A stretch of DNA of 64,000 nt from JACPYM01 sp963699175 (GTDB lineage: Bacteria > Acidobacteriota > Blastocatellia > RBC074), in NCBI GenBank assembly GCA_963699175.1, contig OY969418.1:6696001-6760000 (forward strand), written 5' to 3'. The translations under genes and the position numbers were made by a program. Shown one piece after another: positions 9,029 through 17,031 of this stretch. Position 1 is the first letter of the stretch, and every line of letters begins with the position of its first letter. The notes beneath the pieces were generated by a model. It made no database searches. It saw only the letters and a list, made by a program, of their open reading frames with translations, and was not told the DNA's origin.

Positions 9029-9056
9029 TTTGACGAGTCTTGACAGAGGCTTTGAC
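9029..9056 (+). promoter_or_regulatory. Three TTGAC direct repeats at about one helical turn
   Basis: TTTGAC (9029), CTTGAC (9039) and TTTGAC (9051) recur at 10-12 base spacing, 30-57 bases before the ATG of the wHTH-TPR gene. PhoB/OmpR-type winged helices bind tandem direct repeats of about 11 bp, so this could be the operator of the downstream regulator. Each also resembles a -35 hexamer, but no good -10 sits at the right distance. Confidence 0.45.
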
Positions 9057-9085
9057 AAATTCTCCGAATTTATGACGAGCGCGTT

Positions 9086-11050
9086 ATGTCCAAGCCAGCA
9101 GTAGACTTCTACGAATTTGATGGATTTCGCCTGGATGCGCGGAAGCGGCTGTTGCTGCGCGAACGGGAGGTCTTGTCGCTGACGCCGAAGGCCTTTGACA
9201 CGCTGCTTGTGCTCATAGAAAGCGGCGGGCGGGTGGTTGAAAAGGACGAATTGATGCAGGCCGTCTGGCCCGACACGATTGTCGAAGAGAGCGCACTCGC
9301 CCGCAACATCTACCTGCTGCGTAAAACGCTCGGCGAAAGCCCAGACGAACACCGCTTCATCGTCACCGTGCCTGGACGCGGTTATCGCTTTGTCGCCCAG
9401 GTGACGCCCTTGAGCGAGGAGCAGACTGAGTTGGTTGTGGCCACGCGCACGCGCGCCAGTATCGTGACGGAAGAGGAAGAAGAGATAGAGAAGCCAGTAA
9501 GCGAGGAGATAGACCTCTCTTTTTCCAAAACTCCCGCTCTCCCGCGCCCTCGCACTGCCCGCCTGCCGTTGCTTCCCACACTGCTCGGCGGTGTTGCGAT
9601 GTTGGTAATTCTCGCGTTTGCCTATCGCGAGCTGACCCGCCAAGAGAAGCAGCCCGAAGCTAGCGTGCCGATCAAGTCAGTCGCCGTACTGCCTTTCAAA
9701 TCGCTGGTGGCCGAGAGCCGCGACGAATATCTGGAAATGGGCATGGCCGATGTGCTGATCACGCGCTTGAGCAATCTCAAACAACTCATCGTGCGGCCCA
9801 CAAGCGCCATCCGCAAATACACGGCGCTCGACCAAGACTCAGTCGCCGCAGGCCGCGAGTTGAAAGTTGATGCGGTGCTCGACGGTAACTTGCAACGCGT
9901 CGGTGAGCGCATCCGCGTGACGGTGCGGCTAGTCAACACGCGTGAAGGCACGCCCATCTGGGCTGAAACTTTCGATGAGAAGTTCACCGATCTTTTTAGC
10001 GTCCAAGACAAGCTCTCCGAAAAATTGGCCGCTGCACTCGCACTCAAACTTTCGCCGACTGATCGGCAACTGCTCGCGCGGCGCTACACCGAAAACACCG
10101 AAGCGTTTCAGGCCTATCTCAAAGGCCGCTATTTCTGGACGCGCTGGACGCACGCAGGTTTGCAGAAGGCGATTGAATATTTCGAGCAGGCGATCAAAGT
10201 AGACCCGAACTACGCGCCGGCTTATGCCGGCTTGTCCGATTCGTATCATCTGCTCGGCTACCTCGGCTTTATGCCGCCGCGCGAGACTTACCCGAAATCT
10301 GTAGAGGCGGCCAAGCAATCGCTGCAACTCGACGACGCGCTCGGCGAAGCGCATCTCTCGCTGGCCAAGACGAAGTTCTTCTATGAGTGGGATCTGCCAG
10401 GTGCTAAGCGTGAAGTGGAACGCGCTTTGGAGCTTAGTCCGAACTACGCGGATGCGCACGGTTTAGCTGCTACCTATTTTCAGGCAGTCGGGCAGTCTGC
10501 TGAGGCTATCGCTGAGCGAAAACGCGCGGTTGATTTAGACCCGGTTACGCCGTTCACCGTCAATGCAGTAGGCTGGGCCTACTTCTACGCGCGCCAATAC
10601 GACCAGGCCATCGAATGGTACAAAAAGGCGCTGGAATTGGATTCACACTTTGTGCTGCCGCACAACGACCTCGGCAATGCCTATCACCAAAAGGGCATGT
10701 ATAACGAAGCCGTAGCTGAGTTTCTCAAACAACGCAGCCTGATTGGCGGGCAGCCTGAAGACATTGCTCTACTCAAACAGGCTTACGCGACCGCCGGAAT
10801 CAAGGGCTATTGGCAAAAAGACCTTGAGTTAGCGCATGGACAATTGAAGCAGGGAAGTGGCAGTAGCTGGAGAATGGCGCGCATCTACACTGAGTTAGGC
10901 GACAAGGATCAAGCTTTTGCCTGGCTAGAGCGGGCTTATGAGGAGCGCAATAATCTGATGATCTTTCTCAAGGTGGTGCCTTTCTTCGAGAGCTTGCATG
11001 CCGACCCGCACTTTGCTGATTTGCTGCGGCGTATTGGTCTGCCGCAGTGA
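9086..11050 (+). CDS. Transmembrane winged-helix regulator with FlgO-like domain and TPRs
   Basis: The 654-residue protein has an OmpR/PhoB-type winged helix at residues 10-105 (LTPKAFDTLLVLIE, VPGRGYRFVA) without a receiver domain. A charged linker is followed by one membrane helix near 160-180. Residues 195-320 resemble the FlgO/TolB-like domain (SVAVLPF, then YLEMGMADVLITRL). TPR repeats run from about 345 to the end (YFEQAIKVDPNYAPAYAGL, YKKALELDSHF). This CadC-like layout is common in Acidobacteria and implies DNA binding at the inner face of the membrane, with sensing outside. The target genes are not known; the upstream TTGAC repeats suggest autoregulation. Confidence 0.9.
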   Translation: MSKPAVDFYEFDGFRLDARKRLLLREREVLSLTPKAFDTLLVLIESGGRVVEKDELMQAVWPDTIVEESALARNIYLLRKTLGESPDEHRFIVTVPGRGYRFVAQVTPLSEEQTELVVATRTRASIVTEEEEEIEKPVSEEIDLSFSKTPALPRPRTARLPLLPTLLGGVAMLVILAFAYRELTRQEKQPEASVPIKSVAVLPFKSLVAESRDEYLEMGMADVLITRLSNLKQLIVRPTSAIRKYTALDQDSVAAGRELKVDAVLDGNLQRVGERIRVTVRLVNTREGTPIWAETFDEKFTDLFSVQDKLSEKLAAALALKLSPTDRQLLARRYTENTEAFQAYLKGRYFWTRWTHAGLQKAIEYFEQAIKVDPNYAPAYAGLSDSYHLLGYLGFMPPRETYPKSVEAAKQSLQLDDALGEAHLSLAKTKFFYEWDLPGAKREVERALELSPNYADAHGLAATYFQAVGQSAEAIAERKRAVDLDPVTPFTVNAVGWAYFYARQYDQAIEWYKKALELDSHFVLPHNDLGNAYHQKGMYNEAVAEFLKQRSLIGGQPEDIALLKQAYATAGIKGYWQKDLELAHGQLKQGSGSSWRMARIYTELGDKDQAFAWLERAYEERNNLMIFLKVVPFFESLHADPHFADLLRRIGLPQ

Positions 11051-11110
11051 GGCGGTGGTCTCAGCTTAGTGTTGTATGCCATAAATCCTTTGAGGTGTGT
11101 CCGCCACATT

Positions 11111-11293
11111 TTCGCCGCGTTAGCGGCGGCTGACTTTAGCCGTGGGTGCAACCCACGGAAAGCGCGGTTGAAGTTTCCGCGTCGCGTCAGCGACACTTGA
11201 ATTCAGGCGTCGCTGACGCGACGCGGAAACCATCGTTGTCCTTCCCGGTGTCGAAAACGCCGGGCTAAAGTCAGCCGCCGCTAACGCGGCGAA
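11111..11293. repeat. 183-bp cloverleaf-like nested palindrome
   Basis: Outer arms 11111-11141 and 11263-11293 are perfectly complementary over 31 bp. Inside lie three further hairpins: 11141-11157 (7 bp, 3-base loop), 11173-11230 (22 bp perfect arms) and 11244-11264 (about 5-8 bp). The element fills most of the 320-base gap between a plus-strand stop and a convergent minus-strand stop. It resembles a MITE-like or REP-derived unit, and no transposase is present. Confidence 0.8.
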
Positions 11294-11370
11294 GAGACGG
11301 TGATTGAACCCTCAACGAATGTATAGCAGGCAGTATTTAGCTTGGCAGAGAAATTTGTAGGAAGGTAGCT

Positions 11371-11946
11371 TTACTTCCGCTCCTTCAATAACCCGATGAT
11401 CTCATCCAGGCGGCGTTCGATGCCTTGCAGCGCGGCGAGTTGCTCTGCCGCTTGCGCATTGCCGTTGGCAGTTGCCGAGGCAGATGCTTCGGGTAGCAGA
11501 TGCGTCCGCTGTGTCTGCTTCAGCTTCTCACGCCCTTCGAGAATCTGGTTGCGAAATTCCTGCGCGTCAATGATGCCGGTGAGACGCATGTCGTTTGCCT
11601 GTCCCGCGCTATGGCCGGCGGTTTCAAACTTAAGCGTGCTCAGATGGAAGCGGCGCAGCAGTGGGCCTTCGATGAAGGTGACATCCTGTATGTTTTCGAG
11701 CGGAATAGTTTTCTCCACTTGGACGAGAATGCCCTTGCGGTAGCGCAGCGTCTTCTCGTCCAAATGGCATTCCAGCTTGTCAAAGTAATGCCGCGCCCAC
11801 CATTGCCCTAGGCCGAAAAACCAGATCAGCGCCAGCGGCAGACCAATAATGGTGCTTGCTATCGTAAAGCCTATGGTCACCACCAGGTACGGGCGGATTA
11901 GGGGGTTGAATTTGGCGTGCAGGGAAGTGGTAGTTGGAGTACTCAT
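11371..11946 (-). CDS. bPH2/DUF304 membrane protein
   Basis: I start this at the ATG at 11946, giving 191 residues. A 65-codon upstream extension is a translation of a repeat (see 12028-12134) and has no family features. Two hydrophobic segments at residues about 15-50 (PYLVVTIGFTIASTIIGLPLALIWFFGLG) are followed by the bacterial PH-like domain with CHLDEKTLRYRKG, EKTIPLENIQDVTF and FHLSTLKFETAG, as in YdbS/YdbT proteins. The tail is Ala/Gln-rich with a probable coiled coil (LAALQGIERRLDEIIGLLKERK). A membrane-associated role is likely; its exact function is unknown. Confidence 0.8.
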   Translation of the reverse strand: MSTPTTTSLHAKFNPLIRPYLVVTIGFTIASTIIGLPLALIWFFGLGQWWARHYFDKLECHLDEKTLRYRKGILVQVEKTIPLENIQDVTFIEGPLLRRFHLSTLKFETAGHSAGQANDMRLTGIIDAQEFRNQILEGREKLKQTQRTHLLPEASASATANGNAQAAEQLAALQGIERRLDEIIGLLKERK

Positions 11947-12027
11947 ATAGTTTGCTTGATATGAATTATTTGCTGTCAACAAAGAGCGGCCTACAAAATT
12001 CGTTGGTGCTAGAAATGTAGCGCTGCG

Positions 12028-12134
12028 TTCACCGCAGAGACGCCGAGTACGCCGAGACCTCGCAGAGAAGAAACGAGAAAAAGGGCTTGCCAATTCTCCG
12101 CGCTCCTTTGCGTCCTCAGCGCCTCTGCGGTGAA
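12028..12134. repeat. Inverted repeat of the CCGCAGAG type
   Basis: Twelve-base arms 12028-12039 and 12123-12134 are perfectly complementary and flank A/G-rich sequence with further CGCC/GCGC tracts. Translated on the minus strand it yields the spurious MTIHRRGAEDAKE-type peptide often seen fused to bacterial gene starts. It lies upstream of the bPH2 gene and immediately past the 3' end of the YdeI-family gene. Confidence 0.65.
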
Positions 12135-12171
12135 TAGTCACACTACAGCGCGGTCAAGCGCGTTTCACCCT

Positions 12172-12756
12172 TCACTCCGGTTTCTTGCTGCGCGTCATGG
12201 TAGGAATCTTGTGACCTTCCGCCGACTCCGCAATAAGCTGGGCCAGCCGCTTGAGCCGCGTTTCTTCTTTTTTCGCGCTGAGGATCCACCAACTCATCAT
12301 TTTTTGATACCCAGGAGTCTGCGCCTGAAAGAATTTCCAAGCCTGCTTGTTGGCCCGCAATTGCCGCACATACTTCTCGTCGAGCGGCTGGCCTTTTTGC
12401 TCGTAGGTATAAACACGCGACCGATCTGCTGTACACGCCTCGAAGGCTTTGAGTCCGGCGGGCTGCATGCGACCAGTTTGAATCAACTCCTGCGCGCGCC
12501 CAATGTTGACCGCGCTCCATATACTGCGCGGCCTGCGCGGGGTAAAACGAATCTTGTAGCTCGTGGCATCCACGCTTTTCCGCAGACCATCAATCCAACC
12601 AAAACAGAGCGCCTCATCAACGGATTCTGGCCAAGTAATGCTGGGTTTGCCGGAGTCCTTTTTGTAGTAGCCGACCCAGAGTTCCTGAGCCGTGGCGTGA
12701 TGCTGTTCAAGCCATTTGCGAAAGTCGGCAGGGGACTTGAAAAAGGTAATTTGCAT
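12172..12756 (-). CDS. YdeI/OmpD-associated (OmdA) family protein
   Basis: The ATG at 12756 has GGAG about 11 bases upstream, giving 194 residues. The start MQITFFKSPADFRKWLEQHH and the block ELWVGYYKK, PSITWPESVDEALCFGWIDG, SYKIRFTPRRPRSIWSAVN are hallmarks of the YdeI family, whose members are linked to peptide and bacteriocin tolerance in enterobacteria. The C-terminal half has the usual Trp-rich helix (KQAWKFFQAQTPGYQKMMSWWI). It is 32 bases from the beta-lactamase gene upstream and probably in the same minus-strand transcript. Biochemical function is not established for the family. Confidence 0.88.
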   Translation of the reverse strand: MQITFFKSPADFRKWLEQHHATAQELWVGYYKKDSGKPSITWPESVDEALCFGWIDGLRKSVDATSYKIRFTPRRPRSIWSAVNIGRAQELIQTGRMQPAGLKAFEACTADRSRVYTYEQKGQPLDEKYVRQLRANKQAWKFFQAQTPGYQKMMSWWILSAKKEETRLKRLAQLIAESAEGHKIPTMTRSKKPE

Positions 12757-12788
12757 AACTGCGCTTTGCTCCAATCTCAATCAACGGC

Positions 12789-13598
12789 TCAGTTCGGCAA
12801 GTAGCCCAACGCCGCCAGAATTCGCTTCGTCAACTCTATGCGCTTGTCGCGCAGTTCCATAAAGCTCGTACCTTCGAGGTTGGTGGCGAAAAAATAAACG
12901 TTCCCCTTGGTTTCCAAATAGCCGACGAACCAGCCGATGTAAACGCCTTCGGCAATCGGCCCACCGCCGGTTTTTGCGCTCAACTTATAAGCCGGGGTCT
13001 GCTCAAACACGAGAATGTCTTTGACGATTTCGGTCGAGCGTTTAGATACGGGCAAGCGTTCCGTGTAAAACGCTTTCAAGAATTCCACTTGCTCGTTGGC
13101 TGAAATCTTCAGCACATTGTTGAGCCAGAAATTATCAACTCGGCCTGCTATGTCTTTGTTGCCATAGTTGAACGCCGTGACATGCTTCTTCATCTTCTGC
13201 GCGCCGACTCGCAAGGCCAGTTCTCTGTAGTACCAGAGGACGGAGTATTTAAGCGCCGACCGCAGCGTCTGGTCTTGGCCCCAGTGGATAAACGGCTCCT
13301 GGTTCCAATCGGCCTGCGGCGGGTACTTCTCGCGGTTCCACGGGATAACAAACTCAGCGTCGCGGATGACGCCGGTCTCCAGCCCGATCAGCGAGTTCGG
13401 AATCTTGAAGGTTGATTTGGGACTGAACCTTTCACGACAACGGCGCTCGTTGTAGCGCACGTAACGATTGTTATTCAGGTCATAAAGAACGAAGGCGCCG
13501 TTGGTGCCTTTGAAAAAGCCGCTCAAATCTTGCGCGTGACTAGCCACACCCCAACCCACAATGAACAATAAAGCGAGCGCAAACTTTGCAAGTGTCAT
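12789..13598 (-). CDS. Class D (OXA-type) beta-lactamase
   Basis: The 269-residue length fits class D serine beta-lactamases, periplasmic enzymes that hydrolyse beta-lactams through an acyl-serine and a carboxylated lysine. A signal peptide covers residues 1-22. The motifs are in order: S62-T-F-K65, S119-V-L, Y145-G-N147, a Trp in NFWL near 158, and K209-T-G211 followed by GG. The block after NFWL (LKISANEQVEFLKAFY) is typical. Substrate range cannot be read from sequence. It sits among chromosomal accessory genes with no integron or IS nearby, which suggests an intrinsic gene. Confidence 0.92.
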   Translation of the reverse strand: MTLAKFALALLFIVGWGVASHAQDLSGFFKGTNGAFVLYDLNNNRYVRYNERRCRERFSPKSTFKIPNSLIGLETGVIRDAEFVIPWNREKYPPQADWNQEPFIHWGQDQTLRSALKYSVLWYYRELALRVGAQKMKKHVTAFNYGNKDIAGRVDNFWLNNVLKISANEQVEFLKAFYTERLPVSKRSTEIVKDILVFEQTPAYKLSAKTGGGPIAEGVYIGWFVGYLETKGNVYFFATNLEGTSFMELRDKRIELTKRILAALGYLPN

Positions 13599-13628
13599 AT
13601 CTCAGCCATCCTTTATGCCAGCGCCAAT

Positions 13629-14027
13629 TCAAGCAGTTTCGGCGAGCGTGTACTCGAAGTCGTAGTAATGCTTGCCATCGGCAATCTTGATCGTCAGCTT
13701 GCCCGCCAGTCCTGCCAATTCAGCGGTGCCAGAGTCCGGCACTACCGTGACAGACAGTTGCGCTTCGCCGCGCGTCATTGTGCCGCTGTGTTGGAGCACG
13801 AAGCTGCCTTGGCGTCTCTGTAATGTTCCGCTGACCTTCTCGATTGCAACATAACCGGCTGAGCCTTGAACGTCTGTCATGGCACTCAGCATCTGACCCT
13901 TGCTGGTTGCTTCAAGATCGCCGTGAAACTGTTTGTCAATTGTCATCCTGCCAAGCTTGGCATCTTCGGATTTGTCGTCCTGCGGGCTTAGTTTTACTTC
14001 AAACGTTCCGCTTGCATGTGTTGTCAT
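13629..14027 (-). CDS. DUF3224 domain-containing protein
   Basis: A small 132-residue cytoplasmic protein with AAAGGA about eight bases before its ATG. It matches the DUF3224 pattern: HASGTFEVKLSPQ, KQFHGDLEATSKGQMLSA, SAGYVAIEKVSGTLQRRQGSFVLQHSGTM and the C-terminal DGKHYYDFEYTL. The family forms a small beta-barrel (allene-oxide-cyclase-like) of unknown function. It lies 30 bases upstream of the beta-lactamase gene in the same direction. Confidence 0.88.
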   Translation of the reverse strand: MTTHASGTFEVKLSPQDDKSEDAKLGRMTIDKQFHGDLEATSKGQMLSAMTDVQGSAGYVAIEKVSGTLQRRQGSFVLQHSGTMTRGEAQLSVTVVPDSGTAELAGLAGKLTIKIADGKHYYDFEYTLAETA

Positions 14028-14095
14028 GAAATTTTCCTTTGAAGTTTGTTTGGAATTGGCGAATTGGTTCGCGAATGTGCAAAAGGGTCAAAGCT

Positions 14096-14659
14096 CTAGC
14101 CCAGCCACTCTACTGTGAAAGACTCTCCGATGTCGAGATTTGCCCAACGTTCGCTTAATTCATCCAGACGGGCGCAGACCCGGGTGAGCAGGTCTTCGTT
14201 TAGCGACCGACTCTCTGTGGCTGGTTGAAGACTTCGAATGCTTTTCGCCTGTCCAAGCATCTCGCTAGCGCGTTTCCTGCGTGTCGGATCGGCGGAGCGG
14301 GCCAACCATTCATAGAGACAAATATAGGTCGCGCGTTCGGACAGGGCAGATTCATGGCAGCCTGCGCGCAGCAGCTTCTCGTCACGTTTGGAGGCGTGCC
14401 GGCGATGGCGTGCTGCTGCGCGGCGGTTCTCACCCTCTGAAGGAACGAGATGAAATGTCCCTGCTTGTCCGCCCTCCGCTATTTGGCCAAAGACCCCACG
14501 ACTTAACCCAAGCTCGCTTTCCACCACTAGGTGCAGCAGATCGTGAGGCATGAGCGGGTCGTAGCCGGGCGCCGGATTCATCTCGACCGGTGGCAGATCC
14601 TTGCGGTAGATCGTGATCGCGTAGCGGCGTTCGCCCGTGCGGCGGAATTGAATTTCCAT
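14096..14659 (-). CDS. Conserved hypothetical protein
   Basis: The product has 187 residues and an AAGGA seven bases before the ATG. It opens MEIQFRRTGERRYAITIYRKDLPPVEM, then has DPLMPHDLLHLVVESELGL, where the HDLLH segment recalls a helix found in related uncharacterised actinobacterial and acidobacterial proteins. The middle is Arg/His-rich (AAARHRRHASKRDEK) and the C-terminus is helical. No signal peptide. I cannot assign a function. Confidence 0.75.
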   Translation of the reverse strand: MEIQFRRTGERRYAITIYRKDLPPVEMNPAPGYDPLMPHDLLHLVVESELGLSRGVFGQIAEGGQAGTFHLVPSEGENRRAAARHRRHASKRDEKLLRAGCHESALSERATYICLYEWLARSADPTRRKRASEMLGQAKSIRSLQPATESRSLNEDLLTRVCARLDELSERWANLDIGESFTVEWLG

Positions 14660-14698
14660 GAATGAATCCTTTCTGTCATAAATCAGGTTGTGTAAACC

Positions 14699-15184
14699 TC
14701 AAAAGAGTTTTTCCGCCAACAGTTTTATGACTTTATATCCCCAGGTCGAAAAGACCTCGTATTGTGTCTGTTCCTTTGCTGTGGCTCGGCGAAGAATTTC
14801 ATACCCATGCATTAACATACATCCTTGACCAGGTGATTGAGATAGAAAATGCTGTGGCTGTATCCCCTCGGCCGCTAGAGACCTCCATCCGAGAATCATT
14901 CCTGCGTTCTCCCGAATTGTTTTTATATGGGCACTTCCTTGCTTTAAAACTTTACAACCCGCAATGGCCCCAGCGGAGGGGGGCACTTTGCCAATCCAGT
15001 CCATTAAGCCAGCAAGGAATAAACGAGTATCTATGGCTGCATTGTTGTACTTGAGTTGAATGACTCGACCACAAGCAAACCTGCCGTCATCAAGTGGTAT
15101 TGACCAGAACTGGCCTGGCTTTAGGATAAGCTGTAGATTTAGGAACAAATGGGTATTTGAGTATTGCCATTTTCGCCTCTGCAC
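14699..15184 (-). CDS. Imm26-like immunity protein (tentative)
   Basis: The body LKPGQFWSIPLDDGRFACGRVIQ is characteristic of the Imm26 immunity family, which neutralises polymorphic toxin domains. The chosen GTG at 15184 gives 161 residues and leaves 50 bases to the gene upstream. A start at 15313 would overlap that gene, so it is less likely. Local composition is AT-richer than the neighbours, in keeping with transfer. No toxin, Rhs or secretion gene is adjacent, so it would be an orphan immunity gene. The assignment rests on one motif. Confidence 0.6.
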   Translation of the reverse strand: MQRRKWQYSNTHLFLNLQLILKPGQFWSIPLDDGRFACGRVIQLKYNNAAIDTRLFLAGLMDWIGKVPPSAGAIAGCKVLKQGSAHIKTIRENAGMILGWRSLAAEGIQPQHFLSQSPGQGCMLMHGYEILRRATAKEQTQYEVFSTWGYKVIKLLAEKLF

Positions 15185-15234
15185 TATTGCTGATTTAACG
15201 CCTTTATAGCTCAAACGCGGTTTTGTTGTCCTAT

Positions 15235-15453
15235 TTATTCCGGCTGTTCCGCGCTCTCTTTTAACACCGTCACGCCTTTTGTCCACTGCGGCTCGTACGG
15301 ACAATGGCGGCAACCGCTACCGCAACAATAGCCACGTTTCAAATGATAGGCGCGAGTGAAGACCATCAAGCCGCTCTCCCAGTAGAAGTCTTCACCTTCG
15401 ACCAACTGCTGCACCTTCTCTTTAACTCTTCTTAAAAGCTCATTGTTTGACAT
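15235..15453 (-). CDS. DUF5522 small Cys-rich protein
   Basis: This 72-residue protein has GEDFYWESGLMVFTRAYHLKRGYCCGSGCRHCPY, the signature of DUF5522 proteins. The CCxxxCxxC cluster of four cysteines with a histidine suggests metal or Fe-S binding (inference). The ATG at 15453 follows GAGG by five bases; a GTG at 15459 is the alternative. It is divergent from the EVE-domain gene with 76 bases between. Confidence 0.85.
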   Translation of the reverse strand: MSNNELLRRVKEKVQQLVEGEDFYWESGLMVFTRAYHLKRGYCCGSGCRHCPYEPQWTKGVTVLKESAEQPE

Positions 15454-15529
15454 CTTCACCTCGGCGGCATATTTTGCCGTAGCCGCGTGTCAGAAGAAAG
15501 TCAGCATCACAACTCGTAGGAGGCAAACC

Positions 15530-16003
15530 ATGCCCAAACGCTACTGGCTGTTGAAGTCTGAGCCGGAGGCTTTTTCGATTCAGGATTTGGCCAAGGCGAG
15601 GCAACAGACCACTTGCTGGGACGGTGTGCGCAATTACCAGGCGCGTAATTTCATGCGTGTGATGAAGCGGGGCGAGCAGGCATTCTACTATCACAGCAAC
15701 ACCGAGCCACCTTGCATCGTCGGTGTTGTCGAGATTGTCAAAGAAGCTTATCCCGATCACACGCAATTCGATCTCAAAGACAAGCATTACGACCCGAAGA
15801 GCAAGATGGATAGCCCGGCTTGGGACATGGTAGATGTCAAACTGGTAGAGATTTTTCCACGCGCCTTGGCGTTGGAAGAATTGCGTGACGTGCCAGAGTT
15901 GGAAGGCATGGAACTTTTGCGACGTGGCTCGCGTTTATCCGTCCAACCGGTCAGCCCGGAGCAATGGAAGATCGTTGTCAGACTGGCAAAACGCAAGCAA
16001 TAA
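15530..16003 (+). CDS. EVE domain-containing protein
   Basis: The 157-residue protein is the compact bacterial form of the EVE (PUA-like) domain related to thymocyte nuclear protein 1, which binds modified bases. The visible landmarks are WLLKSEPEAFSIQDL, TCWDGVRNYQARNFMR, GEQAFYYHSN, IVGVVEIVKEAYPD and SPAWDMVDV, covering the family end to end. AGGAGG lies six bases before the ATG. It starts a plus-strand run of six genes with short gaps. Confidence 0.92.
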   Translation: MPKRYWLLKSEPEAFSIQDLAKARQQTTCWDGVRNYQARNFMRVMKRGEQAFYYHSNTEPPCIVGVVEIVKEAYPDHTQFDLKDKHYDPKSKMDSPAWDMVDVKLVEIFPRALALEELRDVPELEGMELLRRGSRLSVQPVSPEQWKIVVRLAKRKQ

Positions 16004-16038
16004 CCATTCAAACAAACATAACAAGAAGGAGCATCCTT

Positions 16039-16428
16039 ATGTCAGCACGTGTCGGACATTTCGAAATTCAAGCAGCAAATCCACAACGCGCCATCGAATT
16101 TTACCGCAAGACGCTCGGCTGGGAATTCAACCAATGGGGCGAGAATCAATACTGGCTCATCACGACTGGCCCGGCGGACAAGCCCGGCATCAATGGAGGC
16201 TTGCTGCCACGCCGGGGTGATGATCCTTTGGAAGGACAATCGGTTAACGCGTATGTTTGCACGGCGATGGTGGACTCGCTCGACGATTCGTTGAATGCCG
16301 TGACGGCCAACGGCGGCAGTATGGTTGTGCCCAAGATGCCGGTGCCGGGCGTCGGCTGGTTGGCTTATTTCAAAGACACCGAAGGCAACATCTTCGGCCT
16401 GATGCAGACAGACCCGAACGCCGCTTGA
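16039..16428 (+). CDS. VOC (glyoxalase-like) family protein
   Basis: The 129-residue protein is a single VOC module: VGHFEIQAANPQRAIEFYRKTLGWEFNQWG, then PGVGWLAYFKDTEGNIFGLMQ. The His near residue 6 and the late DTEGNIFGLMQ strand are the usual metal-site positions. AAGGAG is eight bases before the ATG. Substrate unknown; members include dioxygenases, glyoxalases and resistance proteins. Confidence 0.9.
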   Translation: MSARVGHFEIQAANPQRAIEFYRKTLGWEFNQWGENQYWLITTGPADKPGINGGLLPRRGDDPLEGQSVNAYVCTAMVDSLDDSLNAVTANGGSMVVPKMPVPGVGWLAYFKDTEGNIFGLMQTDPNAA

Positions 16429-16486
16429 GCAGTGTGATGAGTGGGCGTAGTGAGCGGAATTCACCCTTTTATTCGGGAGACAAATC

Positions 16487-17026
16487 ATGGCTACTACGAA
16501 GCGAACCGCCAAGCAGAAACAGCCCGACAACGTTGCCGGGCTGACAATAGATCGCCCGCACATGCCTGGTTACGGCGTTCCAAACGACAAGAAGGGATTG
16601 CTGTCCTGGTCGCACGTGACGGAACGCATGGCAGCAGCGCAGAACTACTGGATTTGTTCAGTCAGCCCTGGCAGCCAACCCCACGCGACGCCCGTGTGGG
16701 GCTTGTGGCTGGATGATCGGCTCTATTTTGGCGGTGGTACGACCACGCGCTGGAACCGCAACCTGGCTGAGAATCCGGCAGTCTGCGTTCATCTCGAAAG
16801 CGGCAGCGATGTCGTCATTCTGCACGGCGAGGCGCAACCATTGCGTGCGCCGGAGCGTGAATTGACGTTACGCCTGGCCGACGCCTCGGCAAAGAAGTAT
16901 GGCTACAGGCCGAAGCCGGAAGATTATGAAAAGCCGGGAACGTATGTGTTCCGCCCGCGCAAGGTTTTAGCCTGGAAACAATTTCCCAAGGATGCTACGC
17001 GCTGGCAATTTGAGGGCGACAACTAA
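16487..17026 (+). CDS. Pyridoxamine 5'-phosphate oxidase-like flavoprotein
   Basis: A 179-residue split-barrel protein. ISPHATPVWGLWLD-type strands (here SQPHATPVWGLWLDDRLYFGGG), TRWNRNLAENPAVCVHLESG and VVILHGEAQPL are typical of PNPOx-like FMN or F420 binders. The conserved WKQFPKDATRWQF end matches this subgroup. GGAG lies seven bases before the ATG. A specific reaction cannot be assigned; the classic PdxH residues are not all present. Confidence 0.85.
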   Translation: MATTKRTAKQKQPDNVAGLTIDRPHMPGYGVPNDKKGLLSWSHVTERMAAAQNYWICSVSPGSQPHATPVWGLWLDDRLYFGGGTTTRWNRNLAENPAVCVHLESGSDVVILHGEAQPLRAPERELTLRLADASAKKYGYRPKPEDYEKPGTYVFRPRKVLAWKQFPKDATRWQFEGDN

Positions 17027-17031
17027 CTGAA

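Noticed and set aside
15235..15313. Upstream start of the Imm26-like gene
   Set aside because: It would overlap the DUF5522 coding sequence in another frame, and the extra residues are not family-like.
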